Assembly: GCA_946482655.1 (NCBI GenBank)
Contig: CAMLSA010000095.1
Span: 1 to 12,678 of the forward strand
Length of the DNA: 12,678 bases
Reading direction: 5' to 3'
Source: an uncultured Sphingomonas sp.
GTDB lineage: Bacteria; Pseudomonadota; Alphaproteobacteria; Sphingomonadales; Sphingomonadaceae
Under the pieces are notes generated by a model that was not told the origin of the DNA, did no database searches, and was given only the letters and a program-made list of their open reading frames with translations. Numbering within the stretch: position 1 is the stretch's first letter; the number at the start of each line of letters is the position of its first letter. The position numbers and the translations under genes are program-made. Positions 1 to 7,399 of this stretch are shown in pieces.

Positions 1-1720
1 TCAGGTCGCGGACGACGAGCGCGGCGCGATCTGGATCCTGCCGCACGAAATTGCTGATCAATTCGACCCGATTGGCATAGCCGGGCGTCGCCTCGATCAT
101 ATCGAGGGTGACTGGCTTGTTGGGGTCATGCAGCGCCTGCTGGGCGAGCACCGAGGCGATCTCGTTGCGCACCTGAGGGCTCGTGCCTTCGGGTATGCGG
201 CCGCCGGATGCCGCCATCGCTTGCAGCGCCGCCTTCTTCTCCTCCGCAAAGGCGGCCCGGCGCTTCAGCAGCGGCTTGGCGACGCCGAAGACCAGCAGCG
301 CGACGACGAGCAGCGCCGACAGGTTGCGGGCGAGCGTCGATACCCAGGGGGCTTCCCACCAGTTGGGCTTCACCTCGGCCTCCTGGGCGACGGCGAAGCT
401 TCGCGCCGACAGGGCGACGACGTCGCCGCGGGCCTGGTCCGCGCCGATCGCGCCGCGCACCAGCGTCTCGATCGAGGCCAGCTCGGCGCGGCTGAACTTG
501 CGGCTGCCTTCGCGCAGGGCCACCGCGACCGACAGGCGCTTGACTTGGCCGATCGGGTTGTGGGTGACCGAAACCTCGCGGCCCAGCTCATAGGTGCGGT
601 TGTAGTTCTCCGATGTCTTGGCGGCCTCCGCGGCGGCGGCGGTGGTGCCGGCCGGAGCGGGTGCGTCGGCGGTCTGCTGGGGCGCTGCGGTCACCTGGCT
701 CGCGGCCGGCGGCTGGTTCGACAGCGCGCCGGGAATGCCCCGGGCTTCGGCGCCGTTCTTGTCGCCGGTCCAGCTGCCCTGCTCGCTGCGAACGACCGCG
801 GTATCCTTGGGATAGCTTTCGCGGGTCGCCTGGGTCTCGGTGAAGTCGACGTCCGCATGGACCTCGGCGGTGAAATTGCCGGGACCGACAATGGGCGTCA
901 GTATCTTGTTGAGCGCGTCGAGATAGCGCTGCTCGATCTTGTTCTGGATGTCGACCTGGCGGGTCGATGCCTGGCTCATCGGATCGCTGCCCGAGGCTGA
1001 GAGCAGGCGTCCGGCCTGATCGACCACGGAGACGCCGTCGGGCGACAGGTTCGGCACCGACGAAGCGACGAGATGCACGATCGCCTGAACCTGCGAGTCC
1101 GCAAGGGCGCGGCCGGCTCGCAGGCGAAGCATCACCGACGCCTGCGGCTTGGCATCGTCACGCAGGAATACGCTGGGCGTCTCGGCGGCGACATGAACCT
1201 TGGCATTTTCGACCACATCGATTGCCTCGATCGTGCGGGCGAGATCCATCTCCCGCGCGGTGCGCAGCTTCTCGCCCTCGACCGCGCGGCTGGCGCCGAG
1301 GGGCAGCGATGAGATCAGCGTATCGCCGTCGGGCGCCGACTTGGGCAGCCCCTGCTGCGCGAGCAGCATCTTGGCCTGGTAGAAGCTGGTTTCCGGAACG
1401 GTCAGCGAGCCGGTGTCGCGATCGACCTGATAGGGGATGTTGGCCGCCTTGAGCGCATCGGCGACGGCCGCCTTGTCGGCATCGCCCATCCCGGCGAACA
1501 GGTCGCGCTGCGGCGCGCCCGCCATGGTCGACCACAGCAGCGCCGCGACGCCGAGCAGCGCGATCAGGCCGATCATCGGCAGGCTGCGCTGGACCGCGGG
1601 CTGAGCGGCGAAGCTCTTCACCCGTTCGAGGACAGCCGACGCACCGACGCCGCCTCCGCCCATCGGAGCGGCGGACAGCGCGGGTACGTTCGGGTTCGGG
1701 GAAGCGATGATATCAGCCAT
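1..1720 (-). CDS. fliF: Flagellar MS-ring protein FliF (3' end cut by window edge)
   Basis: FliF forms the membrane-embedded MS-ring of the flagellar basal body, on which the rotor (FliG) and export apparatus assemble. About 573 codons are present; the frame is still open at base 1, where it reads ...DPDRAALVVRDL. FliF is usually 550-590 residues, so only the last few codons, and then probably fliG, should lie outside. I read the start and several later stretches in one continuous frame with no sign of a frameshift. Visible parts are a Gly/Ala-rich N-terminus, a first membrane segment near residues 47-63 (LPMIGLIALLGVAALLW), a YscJ/FliF-type periplasmic region, an Ala/Pro-rich stretch before the SENY motif near residue 370, and a second membrane segment near 459-484. 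The ATG at 1718-1720 follows the fliE stop codon after only 3 nt, so the two genes are co-transcribed and probably translationally coupled. Confidence 0.96.
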   Translation of the reverse strand, partial: MADIIASPNPNVPALSAAPMGGGGVGASAVLERVKSFAAQPAVQRSLPMIGLIALLGVAALLWSTMAGAPQRDLFAGMGDADKAAVADALKAANIPYQVDRDTGSLTVPETSFYQAKMLLAQQGLPKSAPDGDTLISSLPLGASRAVEGEKLRTAREMDLARTIEAIDVVENAKVHVAAETPSVFLRDDAKPQASVMLRLRAGRALADSQVQAIVHLVASSVPNLSPDGVSVVDQAGRLLSASGSDPMSQASTRQVDIQNKIEQRYLDALNKILTPIVGPGNFTAEVHADVDFTETQATRESYPKDTAVVRSEQGSWTGDKNGAEARGIPGALSNQPPAASQVTAAPQQTADAPAPAGTTAAAAEAAKTSENYNRTYELGREVSVTHNPIGQVKRLSVAVALREGSRKFSRAELASIETLVRGAIGADQARGDVVALSARSFAVAQEAEVKPNWWEAPWVSTLARNLSALLVVALLVFGVAKPLLKRRAAFAEEKKAALQAMAASGGRIPEGTSPQVRNEIASVLAQQALHDPNKPVTLDMIEATPGYANRVELISNFVRQDPDRAALVVRDL

Positions 1721-1723
1721 GGG

Positions 1724-2089
1724 TTATACCGGCATGCTCATGATGTCCTTGTAGGCGGACAGGAGTTTGTTGCGGACCTGCAGGGTGGCCTGGAAACCGA
1801 CATTGGCCTGCTCGCGCTGGAGCATCACCGCGGCGATGTCCGTGGTCTCGCCACGCTCGTAGCTTTCGGTGATCGCGCCGGCCTTGGCCTGCTGGTTGTT
1901 GACCTCGCCCAGAGCGCCGCGCAGCGTCGAGACGAAGCCGCCATCGGGAGCGTTGGCGGCGCTGCCGATCTGGCCGATGCCGTCGAGCGGGTTCGGCGCC
2001 GGTGTCGCGGCCGCCTTCTGCAGCGCGCTGTTCTGCTGCAGGATGGCGTTGCGCATCGCCATGAGGTTGCTGGTGTTGACGGTCGTCAT
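1724..2089 (-). CDS. fliE: Flagellar hook-basal body protein FliE
   Basis: FliE is the small periplasmic adaptor joining the MS-ring/export gate to the proximal rod, and it is itself exported by the flagellar type III system. The product has 121 residues, slightly longer than the usual 100-110. The C-terminal half carries the family signature: a run ending ANVGFQATLQVRNKLLSAYK and then DIMSMPV, nearly identical to the typical FliE tail. The N-terminus is Asn/Gln/Ala-rich, with no signal peptide, as expected for a type III substrate. The ATG is preceded by GGGAGG a few bases upstream, in the 11-nt gap after the upstream activator gene, which supports this start. It lies between the activator and fliF in one minus-strand operon. 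The fliE-fliF pair is a standard arrangement. Confidence 0.96.
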   Translation of the reverse strand: MTTVNTSNLMAMRNAILQQNSALQKAAATPAPNPLDGIGQIGSAANAPDGGFVSTLRGALGEVNNQQAKAGAITESYERGETTDIAAVMLQREQANVGFQATLQVRNKLLSAYKDIMSMPV

Positions 2090-2100
2090 CTAGCCCTCCC

Positions 2101-3369
2101 TCAAGCCACGGCACGCATGTCGGCCATGCGATAGCGCAGCGTGCGTTCGGAAATGCCGAGCCGCTCGGCGGCGCGGAGACGGTGGCCGCCGGTAGCGGCA
2201 AGAGCTTCCTCGATCGCGCGCGCCTGGCTCAGGCGGCGGGCGTCGGCGAGGCGGATCGGGGTCGTATCGCTCGCCGGCGGCGCGGCCTCTACGGCCGCCA
2301 TGCGGAAGGCCGGCGCGGCCGGGGCGGCGTCGATCATCAGGTCACAGGCGGCGATCCGGTCGCCATCGCGCATCAGCAGGGCACGCTGAAGGACGTTTTC
2401 GAGCTCGCGGACATTGCCGGGCCAGCCATGGGTCATCAGCCGGTCGAGCGCATTGGCGGTCGGCCAAGCGAGGTCTTCCTGCTCGGGGGTATGGCGCAGC
2501 AGCAGCGCCGCGGTGATCGCGCGGATGTCCTGGCGGCGCTGACCCAGCGGCCTCAGCTGCATCGGCATGACGTTGAGGCGCCAGTAAAGATCGGCGCGGA
2601 ACCGTCCGGTCTCGACCTCGGCAGCGATGTCGCGATTGCCGGCGGCGATGATGCGGACGTCGATCGCGACCGGCGCGGTGGCGCCGACCGGCAATACTTC
2701 GCGCTCCTGTAGCGCGCGCAGCAGCTTGGCCTGTAGCGCGAGCGGCAGTTCGGTGATTTCGTCGAGCAGCAGCGTGCCGCCCTCGGCGGCGCGGAACAGC
2801 CCTTCGCCCGATCCCGTGGCACCGGTGAAGGCGCCCTTCTGGTGGCCGAACAGCATCGCTTCGAGCATCGTTTCGGGCAGCGCGGCGCAATTGACCGCGA
2901 CGAACGGCCGGTCGGCGCGCGGCGAAGCGGCATGGATGTAGCGGGCGACGCCTTCTTTTCCGGTGCCGGTTTCGCCCAGCAGCAGGACGGTTGCGCCGCT
3001 GCGCGCGACCCGGGCGGCCATCTCGAGAAAGCGGGCGCTTTCAGGCTCGCCGCAGGCGGGCATTATGGGCGGACGGATCAACTCGGCGATGAGGGCGTAG
3101 CCGAAAGCCAGGTCCTCGAAGCCGAAGACGATCGTGGTGGGGCGGCCGACCTTGGCGCGGCGGAGCACCGGGGCACCGTCGGCGAAGTCGATCAAAATAT
3201 CGTGCTGGCGGGCGAGGCCGATCTCGGTGACGTGCAGGATGCGCTGGTGGTCACGGCCGGCGCCGGCGGCCGGATCGATCTGCGTGGTTTCGATGCCGGC
3301 GCCCGACAGCCATGCCACGAGCGTCGGGTGAGAACCTTGCGCCTTTTCGCTGATGCCGATTGTCATCAT
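2101..3369 (-). CDS. flbD: Sigma-54-dependent flagellar transcription activator (FlbD/FleQ-type)
   Basis: This is a bacterial enhancer-binding protein that would drive RpoN-dependent flagellar promoters by ATP-powered remodelling. Using the ATG at 3369 it has 422 residues. The AAA+ domain is complete: Walker A GETGTGKE (132-139), sigma-54 contact loop GAFTGA (169-174), Walker B GGTLLLDE (187-194), arginine-finger region [10 protein letters not shown] (238-247) and sensor [12 protein letters not shown] (326-335). A Fis-type helix-turn-helix occupies about 392-417 ([15 protein letters not shown]). The N-terminal ~110 residues look like a worn response-regulator receiver: no acidic pair near the start, although D61 in HDILID could align with the phospho-acceptor. 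The start is uncertain. AAGGG stands 5 and 8 nt before the ATGs at 3369 and 3366; a GTG at 3402 would add 11 residues. Position at the head of fliE-fliF supports a flagellar role, as for Caulobacter FlbD; the exact symbol is inferred. Confidence 0.9.
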   Translation of the reverse strand: MMTIGISEKAQGSHPTLVAWLSGAGIETTQIDPAAGAGRDHQRILHVTEIGLARQHDILIDFADGAPVLRRAKVGRPTTIVFGFEDLAFGYALIAELIRPPIMPACGEPESARFLEMAARVARSGATVLLLGETGTGKEGVARYIHAASPRADRPFVAVNCAALPETMLEAMLFGHQKGAFTGATGSGEGLFRAAEGGTLLLDEITELPLALQAKLLRALQEREVLPVGATAPVAIDVRIIAAGNRDIAAEVETGRFRADLYWRLNVMPMQLRPLGQRRQDIRAITAALLLRHTPEQEDLAWPTANALDRLMTHGWPGNVRELENVLQRALLMRDGDRIAACDLMIDAAPAAPAFRMAAVEAAPPASDTTPIRLADARRLSQARAIEEALAATGGHRLRAAERLGISERTLRYRMADMRAVA

Positions 3370-3701
3370 GGTCGCCCTTCGCGGATTCGGCGTGCCAGCC
3401 ACACCAATTCCCTGCTGAACATCCTTACCGGCGAATTAACTACGAAAGTCTTAATAGACCGCGCGCGCCGCACGCCTGTGAACGTGCGTATTCGCGCATG
3501 AGTGCACGCGCGCGATTCCTTAGTGAAGGAAAACGGCGCTTTTCGCGCGGGCGCCCGCCCATGCTCATTCTTTCGTCCAAGCCGGCGAGAAGTTCCCGCT
3601 TCATCACCCGAGCCGGAAACCCGCCGGGGAATAGAATTTCTAGAAAAAAATCCTTCAATTACATATAGATATGAAAAAATTCCGGTCGTGGTGAAAAAAT
3701 C

Positions 3702-3719
3702 TGGTTAAAGGCCGGGTAA
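3702..3719 (-). promoter_or_regulatory. Possible CtrA-like box upstream of the first flagellin
   Basis: Read on the minus strand, the site is TTAC-N7-TTAACCA. The CtrA consensus of Alphaproteobacteria is TTAA-N7-TTAA, with TTAACCAT as the strong half-site, so there is one mismatch in the weak half. It overlaps the -35 element of the FliA-type promoter, so binding here could block or modulate that promoter. The match is visible; binding by CtrA is inferred. Confidence 0.35.
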
Positions 3720-3732
3720 GCACGGCCGTTAA
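3706..3732 (+). promoter_or_regulatory. FliA (sigma-28)-type promoter of the first flagellin
   Basis: TAAA (3706-3709), a 15-nt spacer and GCCGTTAA (3725-3732) match the sigma-28 consensus TAAA-N15-GCCGATAA at every position but one. The site lies 64 bases before the flagellin ATG, giving an expected 5' leader of about 57 nt. fliA itself is encoded in this window. A flagellin gene is the classic target of this sigma factor. Confidence 0.75.
3717..3732 (+). repeat. Shared 16-mer, copy 1 (taagcacggccgttaa)
   Basis: This 16-base sequence is identical to the one at 10554-10569 upstream of flhA. Here it covers the -10 element of the FliA-type promoter of the first flagellin. Its centre is the palindrome CGGCCG, flanked by TAAG on the left and TTAA on the right. 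An exact 16-mer in two flagellar control regions is unlikely by chance in a window this size. Confidence 0.85.
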
Positions 3733-3796
3733 TGGGATCGAGGCGAGAACGGCCAGCACCGGATCATCGCCCCTTATTAGCACAAGGACTGATCCA

Positions 3797-4621
3797 ATGA
3801 GCATCATCAACACCAACATCTCTTCGCTTCGCGCCCAGAACGCTTCGCGTCTGGCGACCATGATGCAGAGCTCCGCCATGGAGCGTCTCTCCAGCGGCAA
3901 GCGCATCAACACCGCCAAGGACGACGCCGCCGGCCTCGCCATCGCCTCCTCGATGACCGCCACGATCCGGGGCATGACCGTTGCCATCCGCAATGCCAAT
4001 GACGGCATTTCGCTGGCCCAGACGGCGGAAGGCGCGCTGGGCGAAGCTGCGAACATGCTGCAGCGTATCCGCGAACTGGCCGTTCAGGCCGCCAACGGCA
4101 CCTACCAGTCGACCGATCGCGACAATCTGCAGACCGAAGTCGCGGCGCTGCAGTCGCAGATCGAGGACGTCGTCACAGGCACCAAGTTCAACGGCAACAC
4201 GCTGTTCTCGGCCGCCTCGGGCGGGACCAGCTTCGCGATCCAGACCGGCGTGAACTCGGGCGATACGACGACGATTTCGGTCACCGGTCTCGACGATGTC
4301 GCGGCTGCTTATGTCAGCACCATCAAGGTCGACACCGTGACCAATGCCGGTTTGGCGATCACCGCGTCGGATAGCGCGCTGACCCAGGTCGCCAACGCCC
4401 GGGCCAACCTCGGCGCCAATCAGAACCGTCTGGAAGCGACCGTGAACGTGCTGACCGCGAACATCAACAACCTGTCCGAGGCCCGCTCACGGATCGAGGA
4501 TGCGGACTTTTCGGTGGAATCGAGCAACCTGGCAAAAGCCCAGATCCTCTCGCAGGCATCGACCGCGATGCTCGCCCAGGCGAACCAGAGCCAGCAGAAT
4601 GTGCTCAGCCTTCTCAAATAA
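3797..4621 (+). CDS. fliC: Flagellin (first of two tandem copies)
   Basis: This is the structural protein of the flagellar filament, exported unfolded through the flagellar type III gate and polymerised outside the cell. It has 274 residues with the conserved N-terminal D0/D1 ([33 protein letters not shown] near 29-46; [17 protein letters not shown] near 65-81; [15 protein letters not shown] near 88-102) and C-terminal D1/D0 ([16 protein letters not shown] near 224-239; final QNVLSLLK). The middle is very short, so the outer D2/D3 domains are essentially missing, as in other minimal alphaproteobacterial flagellins. There are no cysteines. The start is supported by AAGGA 9 nt upstream. It is monocistronic, with a FliA-type promoter before it and a strong terminator after it. 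By eye it is about 80% identical to the second copy, without gaps. Confidence 0.97.
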   Translation: MSIINTNISSLRAQNASRLATMMQSSAMERLSSGKRINTAKDDAAGLAIASSMTATIRGMTVAIRNANDGISLAQTAEGALGEAANMLQRIRELAVQAANGTYQSTDRDNLQTEVAALQSQIEDVVTGTKFNGNTLFSAASGGTSFAIQTGVNSGDTTTISVTGLDDVAAAYVSTIKVDTVTNAGLAITASDSALTQVANARANLGANQNRLEATVNVLTANINNLSEARSRIEDADFSVESSNLAKAQILSQASTAMLAQANQSQQNVLSLLK

Positions 4622-4640
4622 TCTCGAATAAATTGCTGGC

Positions 4641-4686
4641 CGAGACGGCCCCCGGTGCATCGCATCGGGGGCCGTTTCGGTTTTTT
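4641..4686 (+). terminator. Intrinsic terminator after the first flagellin
   Basis: A 17-bp stem (4641-4657 with 4663-4679, allowing a few G-T pairs, core ACGGCCCCCG/CGGGGGCCGT) and a 5-nt loop are followed by G and then six T. It sits 20 nt after the flagellin stop codon. It should isolate the two flagellin genes from each other. Confidence 0.93.
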
Positions 4687-4983
4687 GGGCTTTTGATCGC
4701 CTCGGGCGCCGGCTGGAGAACATGGACGCCGGCCTGCGCTCAAGAGACGAGATTGCTAGTTTTAGTCTTCACCGAGTAATCTTGGTAAATCTATGAATGA
4801 AAGAATAACCTTCCTATCCAACACGCGCACGTAAGGGTCAGAGCGGCCCGAAAGACTAATTTATAGTTAATCCCGCTTAACCATCTTTATCCCTTAAGCA
4901 TGGTTTTTGGCCGTCGTTACCCGGACCGTGGCGAGACGGTGATTTCAACCGGCCCCGCCGCGCAGCAGCGGAAGGATTTTTCA
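4687..4983 (+). other. Intergenic control region of the second flagellin
   Basis: No gene is supported here. The left part is G/C-rich spacer after the terminator; from about 4750 the sequence becomes AT-rich. TTAA motifs cluster at 4867, 4877 and 4894. A frame in phase with the flagellin stays open back to an ATG at 4900, but this runs through the ribosome-binding site and lacks the conserved flagellin start. I found no FliA consensus (TAAA-N15-GCCGATAA) here, unlike upstream of the first copy. Confidence 0.6.
4867..4884 (+). promoter_or_regulatory. CtrA-like box upstream of the second flagellin
   Basis: The site reads TTAA-N6-TTAACCAT. TTAACCAT is an exact strong CtrA half-site; the spacer is 6 rather than the usual 7. 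A further TTAA lies at 4894. It is about 100 bases before the flagellin ATG. The motif is seen; regulation by CtrA is inferred from alphaproteobacterial flagellar control. Confidence 0.4.
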
Positions 4984-5808
4984 ATGTCTGTCATCAACAC
5001 CAATATTTCTTCGCTTCGTTCGCAGAATGCCGGCCGGCTGGCTTCGCAGATGCAGGCGACGGCGATGGAGCGCCTGTCGAGCGGCAAGCGCATCAACACC
5101 GCCAAGGACGATGCCGCCGGCATGGCGATCGCTTCGTCGATGACCGCTTCGGTTCGCGGCATGTCGGTTGCCATTCGCAATGCCAATGACGGCATTTCGC
5201 TGGCGCAGACCGCTGAAGGTGCCCTCGGCGAAGTCAGCAACATGCTGCAGCGTGTCCGCGAGCTGGCCGTTCAGGCCGCCAACGGCACCTATCAGTCGAG
5301 CGACCGCGACAATCTGCAGACCGAAGTCGCGGCGCTGCAGTCGCAGATCTCCGATGTCGTCACCAAGACCAAATTCAACGGCAACACGCTGTTCGCGGTG
5401 GCCTCCGGGGGGACGAGCTTCGCGATCCAGACCGGCGTCAACTCGGGCGACACGACCACGATCTCGGTCGGCGGTCTCGATGATGTGGCGGCTGCCTATG
5501 CCACCACCATCACAGTCAGCACCACGACCAGCGCCGGTGCGGCAATCACTGCCGCGGACGCCGCGCTGACCCAGGTCAACACGGTCCGTGCCGGCCTCGG
5601 CGCCACCCAGAGCCGTCTCGACGCCGCCGTCAACGTGCTCACCCAGAACGTCAACAACCTGTCCGAAGCCCGCTCGCGGATCGAGGACACGGACTTCTCG
5701 GTGGAATCGACGGCACTCGCCAAGGCGGGCATCCTCCAGCAGGCCTCGACCGCGATGCTCGCCCAGGCGAACCAGAACGGCCAGAGCGTGCTGAGCCTGC
5801 TTCGCTAA
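4984..5808 (+). CDS. fliC: Flagellin (second of two tandem copies)
   Basis: This is a second filament protein of 274 residues, aligned gap-free with the first and differing at roughly 50 positions by eye. Differences concentrate in the middle (about 172-215) and in scattered D0/D1 positions; blocks such as [32 protein letters not shown] and [12 protein letters not shown] are identical. It is also a minimal flagellin without outer domains and without cysteine. I chose the ATG at 4984 because it begins [12 protein letters not shown], as the family does, and is preceded by GGAAGGA at good spacing. The longer frame from 4900 adds an unconserved arginine-rich leader. Its upstream region has a CtrA-like box rather than a clear FliA promoter, so timing or level may differ from copy one. 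A strong terminator follows. Confidence 0.96.
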   Translation: MSVINTNISSLRSQNAGRLASQMQATAMERLSSGKRINTAKDDAAGMAIASSMTASVRGMSVAIRNANDGISLAQTAEGALGEVSNMLQRVRELAVQAANGTYQSSDRDNLQTEVAALQSQISDVVTKTKFNGNTLFAVASGGTSFAIQTGVNSGDTTTISVGGLDDVAAAYATTITVSTTTSAGAAITAADAALTQVNTVRAGLGATQSRLDAAVNVLTQNVNNLSEARSRIEDTDFSVESTALAKAGILQQASTAMLAQANQNGQSVLSLLR

Positions 5809-5844
5809 GAAAGGGCGGCCTAAACACCTCGGCCGTCTTCCAGG

Positions 5845-5883
5845 CCCCCGGCGCATCATTTCCCCGCGCCGGGGGTCTTTTTC
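5845..5883 (+). terminator. Intrinsic terminator after the second flagellin
   Basis: A perfect 10-bp stem (CCCCCGGCGC at 5845-5854 with GCGCCGGGGG at 5866-5875) and an 11-nt loop are followed by TCTTTTTC. It ends only 34 bases before the next start codon, so that next gene depends on read-through or on a promoter overlapping this region. Confidence 0.93.
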
Positions 5884-5917
5884 TTGAAGTTCCAACGTCT
5901 TCGACAGGACCAGTTCG

Positions 5918-6634
5918 ATGGATGCGACCTCGGCGAGTGGAAATGGTTTCGATGCGGCGCTCAAGGCGCTCGAGGATCTCGAGGCCGATGCGGCCGACGA
6001 TGGTGCGGGAAAGCCGGCACAGCCGGCGCCGGCCGCCAAGCCGATCGGCGCGATCGGCTTTTCCGACGTAGAATCCGAGGGCGAGCCCGCCGCGATCGCG
6101 GCCGTGCCCCTGGCGGAAATCGAAATGCCCGTTCCCGAACCCGTTCGGGAGCCGCCGAGCGATCCGTCCGCTCCGGCCGCAGCCGCTGCGGCCCCGCTTG
6201 CCGTTCCCGCCGCTACGGCGCCGGGCAGGATGGGCAGGCTGGCGGTAGGCCTCGCCGTCGTGTCGAGCATTCTCTCGGCGGCTGGTCTGATCGTCGCCGA
6301 ACGGACGATCGTATCGGCACAGCTCGTCGTGGCCGATGCGCGCGAGCGTCAGCGGCAGCTCGAACTTGCCAACAAGCTGATCCGTGACCTCGAAATCGTC
6401 CGTGCCAAGCAGATCGAGTTGCTCCAGGCGCAGCAGGCGCAGCTCGCCAGCGCGCCGGTCACGAGCGCGGAACTCCAGCACAAGATGGATATGCTGCAAG
6501 CGGGGCTGGTCGCCCGCGACCCGCTCGACAAGGTGGTAGCCGTGCTCCGCGCTGGCCACTCGGACAATGCCGCCCGCTTCAACGAGCTCGGAATGAAGTT
6601 GGCGCGCGTCGAGCGCGCGCTGGAGAACCGGTGA
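5918..6634 (+). CDS. Unrecognised single-pass membrane protein with coiled coil
   Basis: The product of 238 residues matches no family that I recognise. Residues 1-100 are acidic and Ala/Pro-rich and probably disordered, beginning MDATSASGNGFDAALKALED. One membrane segment lies near 108-127 (LAVGLAVVSSILSAAGLIVA). It is followed by a Gln/Leu/Arg-rich helix of about 35 residues (130-165) likely to form a coiled coil, and a second charged helical stretch to the end (about 172-238). There are no cysteines and no visible catalytic motif. The acidic N-terminus before the membrane segment suggests cytoplasm, with the helical part in the periplasm, but topology is inferred. AGGA stands 8 nt before the ATG. 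The gene starts just after the flagellin terminator and converges on fliA, with 27 nt between their stop codons. Position suggests a motility-linked role, perhaps structural or anchoring; the sequence alone does not show it. Confidence 0.8.
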   Translation: MDATSASGNGFDAALKALEDLEADAADDGAGKPAQPAPAAKPIGAIGFSDVESEGEPAAIAAVPLAEIEMPVPEPVREPPSDPSAPAAAAAAPLAVPAATAPGRMGRLAVGLAVVSSILSAAGLIVAERTIVSAQLVVADARERQRQLELANKLIRDLEIVRAKQIELLQAQQAQLASAPVTSAELQHKMDMLQAGLVARDPLDKVVAVLRAGHSDNAARFNELGMKLARVERALENR

Positions 6635-6654
6635 CCAACGGTCGATCGGCGCGC

Positions 6655-6674
6655 GGACTGGCTACCGCCAGTCC
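6655..6674. other. Small hairpin between the convergent genes, overlapping the fliA stop
   Basis: GGACTGG and CCAGTCC form a perfect 7-bp stem around a 6-nt loop that contains the fliA stop codon. Neither strand has a T-run after it, so it is a weak candidate for a bidirectional terminator or for protection of the mRNA 3' ends. No better terminator is visible between the two convergent genes. Confidence 0.35.
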
Positions 6675-7399
6675 TTCAGCGAGCCCCTCAGCTTGTCGAG
6701 CGCGGCCTTCTTGATCTGGCACACCCGCGCCGCGCCTATTCCCAGGGTCTGGCCGATCTCCTCGAGGTTCATCTCCTCGACGAAATAGAGCTGAAGCACC
6801 ATCGCCTCGCGTTCGGGCAGCTCGGAGATATGCTCGGCCAGGGCGCCGGCGAGCTCCTCGCGCTCCATCGCCTGGTCGGCGCGCTCCTCTACGTCGGCGA
6901 ACCAGATGGACTGGTCCGAATAGACCTCGTCGAGCGACTCCTGATAGGTCGCCGCGGTGTCGTCGATCAGCGCGCGGAGAGCGGCGCCGTCCAGCCCCAT
7001 CGCCTGTGCGAGCTCGGATTCGCTCGGGCTGCGGCCGTGAGCCTTCTCGAAGGTCGCCTTGGCCTTGAGCATCTCGCGCCGCTTGGTCATCGCCGATCGG
7101 CTCAGCGACGCGTGGCGGCGCAGATGATCGATCATCGCCCCGCGCACCCGCATCGATGCGTAGGTCGAGAAGGCGTGGCCGCGATCCTCGTAGCCGTTGG
7201 CGGCTTCGACGATCGCGATCATGCCGATCTGGATCAGATCCTCGATGTCGATCGCCGAGGAGACCCGGCCATGGACGTGCCAGGCGATCTTGCGGACCAG
7301 CTGCATGTGTGCACGCACCAGGTCCTCGGGCCGGACCTTGGCGGGCTTGCGACCGTAGGTCGGCCGATCCGTGTGGACGGTGGAGCTCTCAGCCAGCAC
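6662..7399 (-). CDS. fliA: Flagellar sigma factor FliA (sigma-28)
   Basis: FliA directs RNA polymerase to late flagellar promoters such as the one before the first flagellin. It has 245 residues, normal for the family. Region 2 spans about 28-95 and carries DLIQIGMIAIVEAANGYE and the FSTYASMRVRGAMIDHLRR block. Region 3 (about 104-150) includes RSPSESELAQAMGL. Region 4 (about 185-238) has ELPEREAMVLQLYF followed by the helix-turn-helix LEEIGQTLGIGAARVCQIKK. The start is GTG at 7397-7399, with GGAGG 9 nt upstream; it overlaps the end of flhG by 11 nt, so translation is probably coupled. It is the last gene of flhA-flhG-fliA. No anti-sigma factor flgM is in the window. Confidence 0.96.
   Translation of the reverse strand: MLAESSTVHTDRPTYGRKPAKVRPEDLVRAHMQLVRKIAWHVHGRVSSAIDIEDLIQIGMIAIVEAANGYEDRGHAFSTYASMRVRGAMIDHLRRHASLSRSAMTKRREMLKAKATFEKAHGRSPSESELAQAMGLDGAALRALIDDTAATYQESLDEVYSDQSIWFADVEERADQAMEREELAGALAEHISELPEREAMVLQLYFVEEMNLEEIGQTLGIGAARVCQIKKAALDKLRGSLKDWR

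Larger units (their letters stand above)
3370..3796. other. Divergent intergenic region between flbD and the first flagellin
   Basis: These 427 bases hold no credible gene. The flagellin-proximal part (about 3635-3710) is clearly AT-richer than its surroundings and includes A-runs and the palindrome TTCTAGAA, compatible with an upstream promoter region. It is followed by the FliA-type promoter and CtrA-like box listed separately. The flbD-proximal part carries TTAA repeats (around 3437 and 3451) with 11-nt spacing, but I could not fix a convincing promoter for flbD. Confidence 0.7.

Noticed and set aside
128..1000. Plus-strand open frame of 290 codons
   Set aside because: It is antisense to fliF, which is clearly real and continuous here; the frame has no family resemblance.
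3376..3395. Sigma-54 promoter (TGGCACG on the minus strand) just before flbD
   Set aside because: The -24 half looks perfect, but at the required spacing the -12 position reads CC instead of GC. Coincidental half-match.
4721..4737. Sigma-54-like site upstream of the second flagellin
   Set aside because: The GG-N10-GC spacing fits, but the flanks (TGGACGC...CTGCG) match the consensus poorly and the site is about 250 bases from the start codon.
4900..4983. Upstream extension of the second flagellin to an ATG at 4900
   Set aside because: The extra 28 residues are not flagellin-like and would cover the ribosome-binding site GGAAGGA; flagellins start at the MSVINTN-type motif.
4981..6270. Minus-strand open frame of 429 codons antisense to the second flagellin and the next gene
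   Set aside because: It runs across a strong terminator and a conserved flagellin; the translation has no recognisable domain. High-GC shadow.
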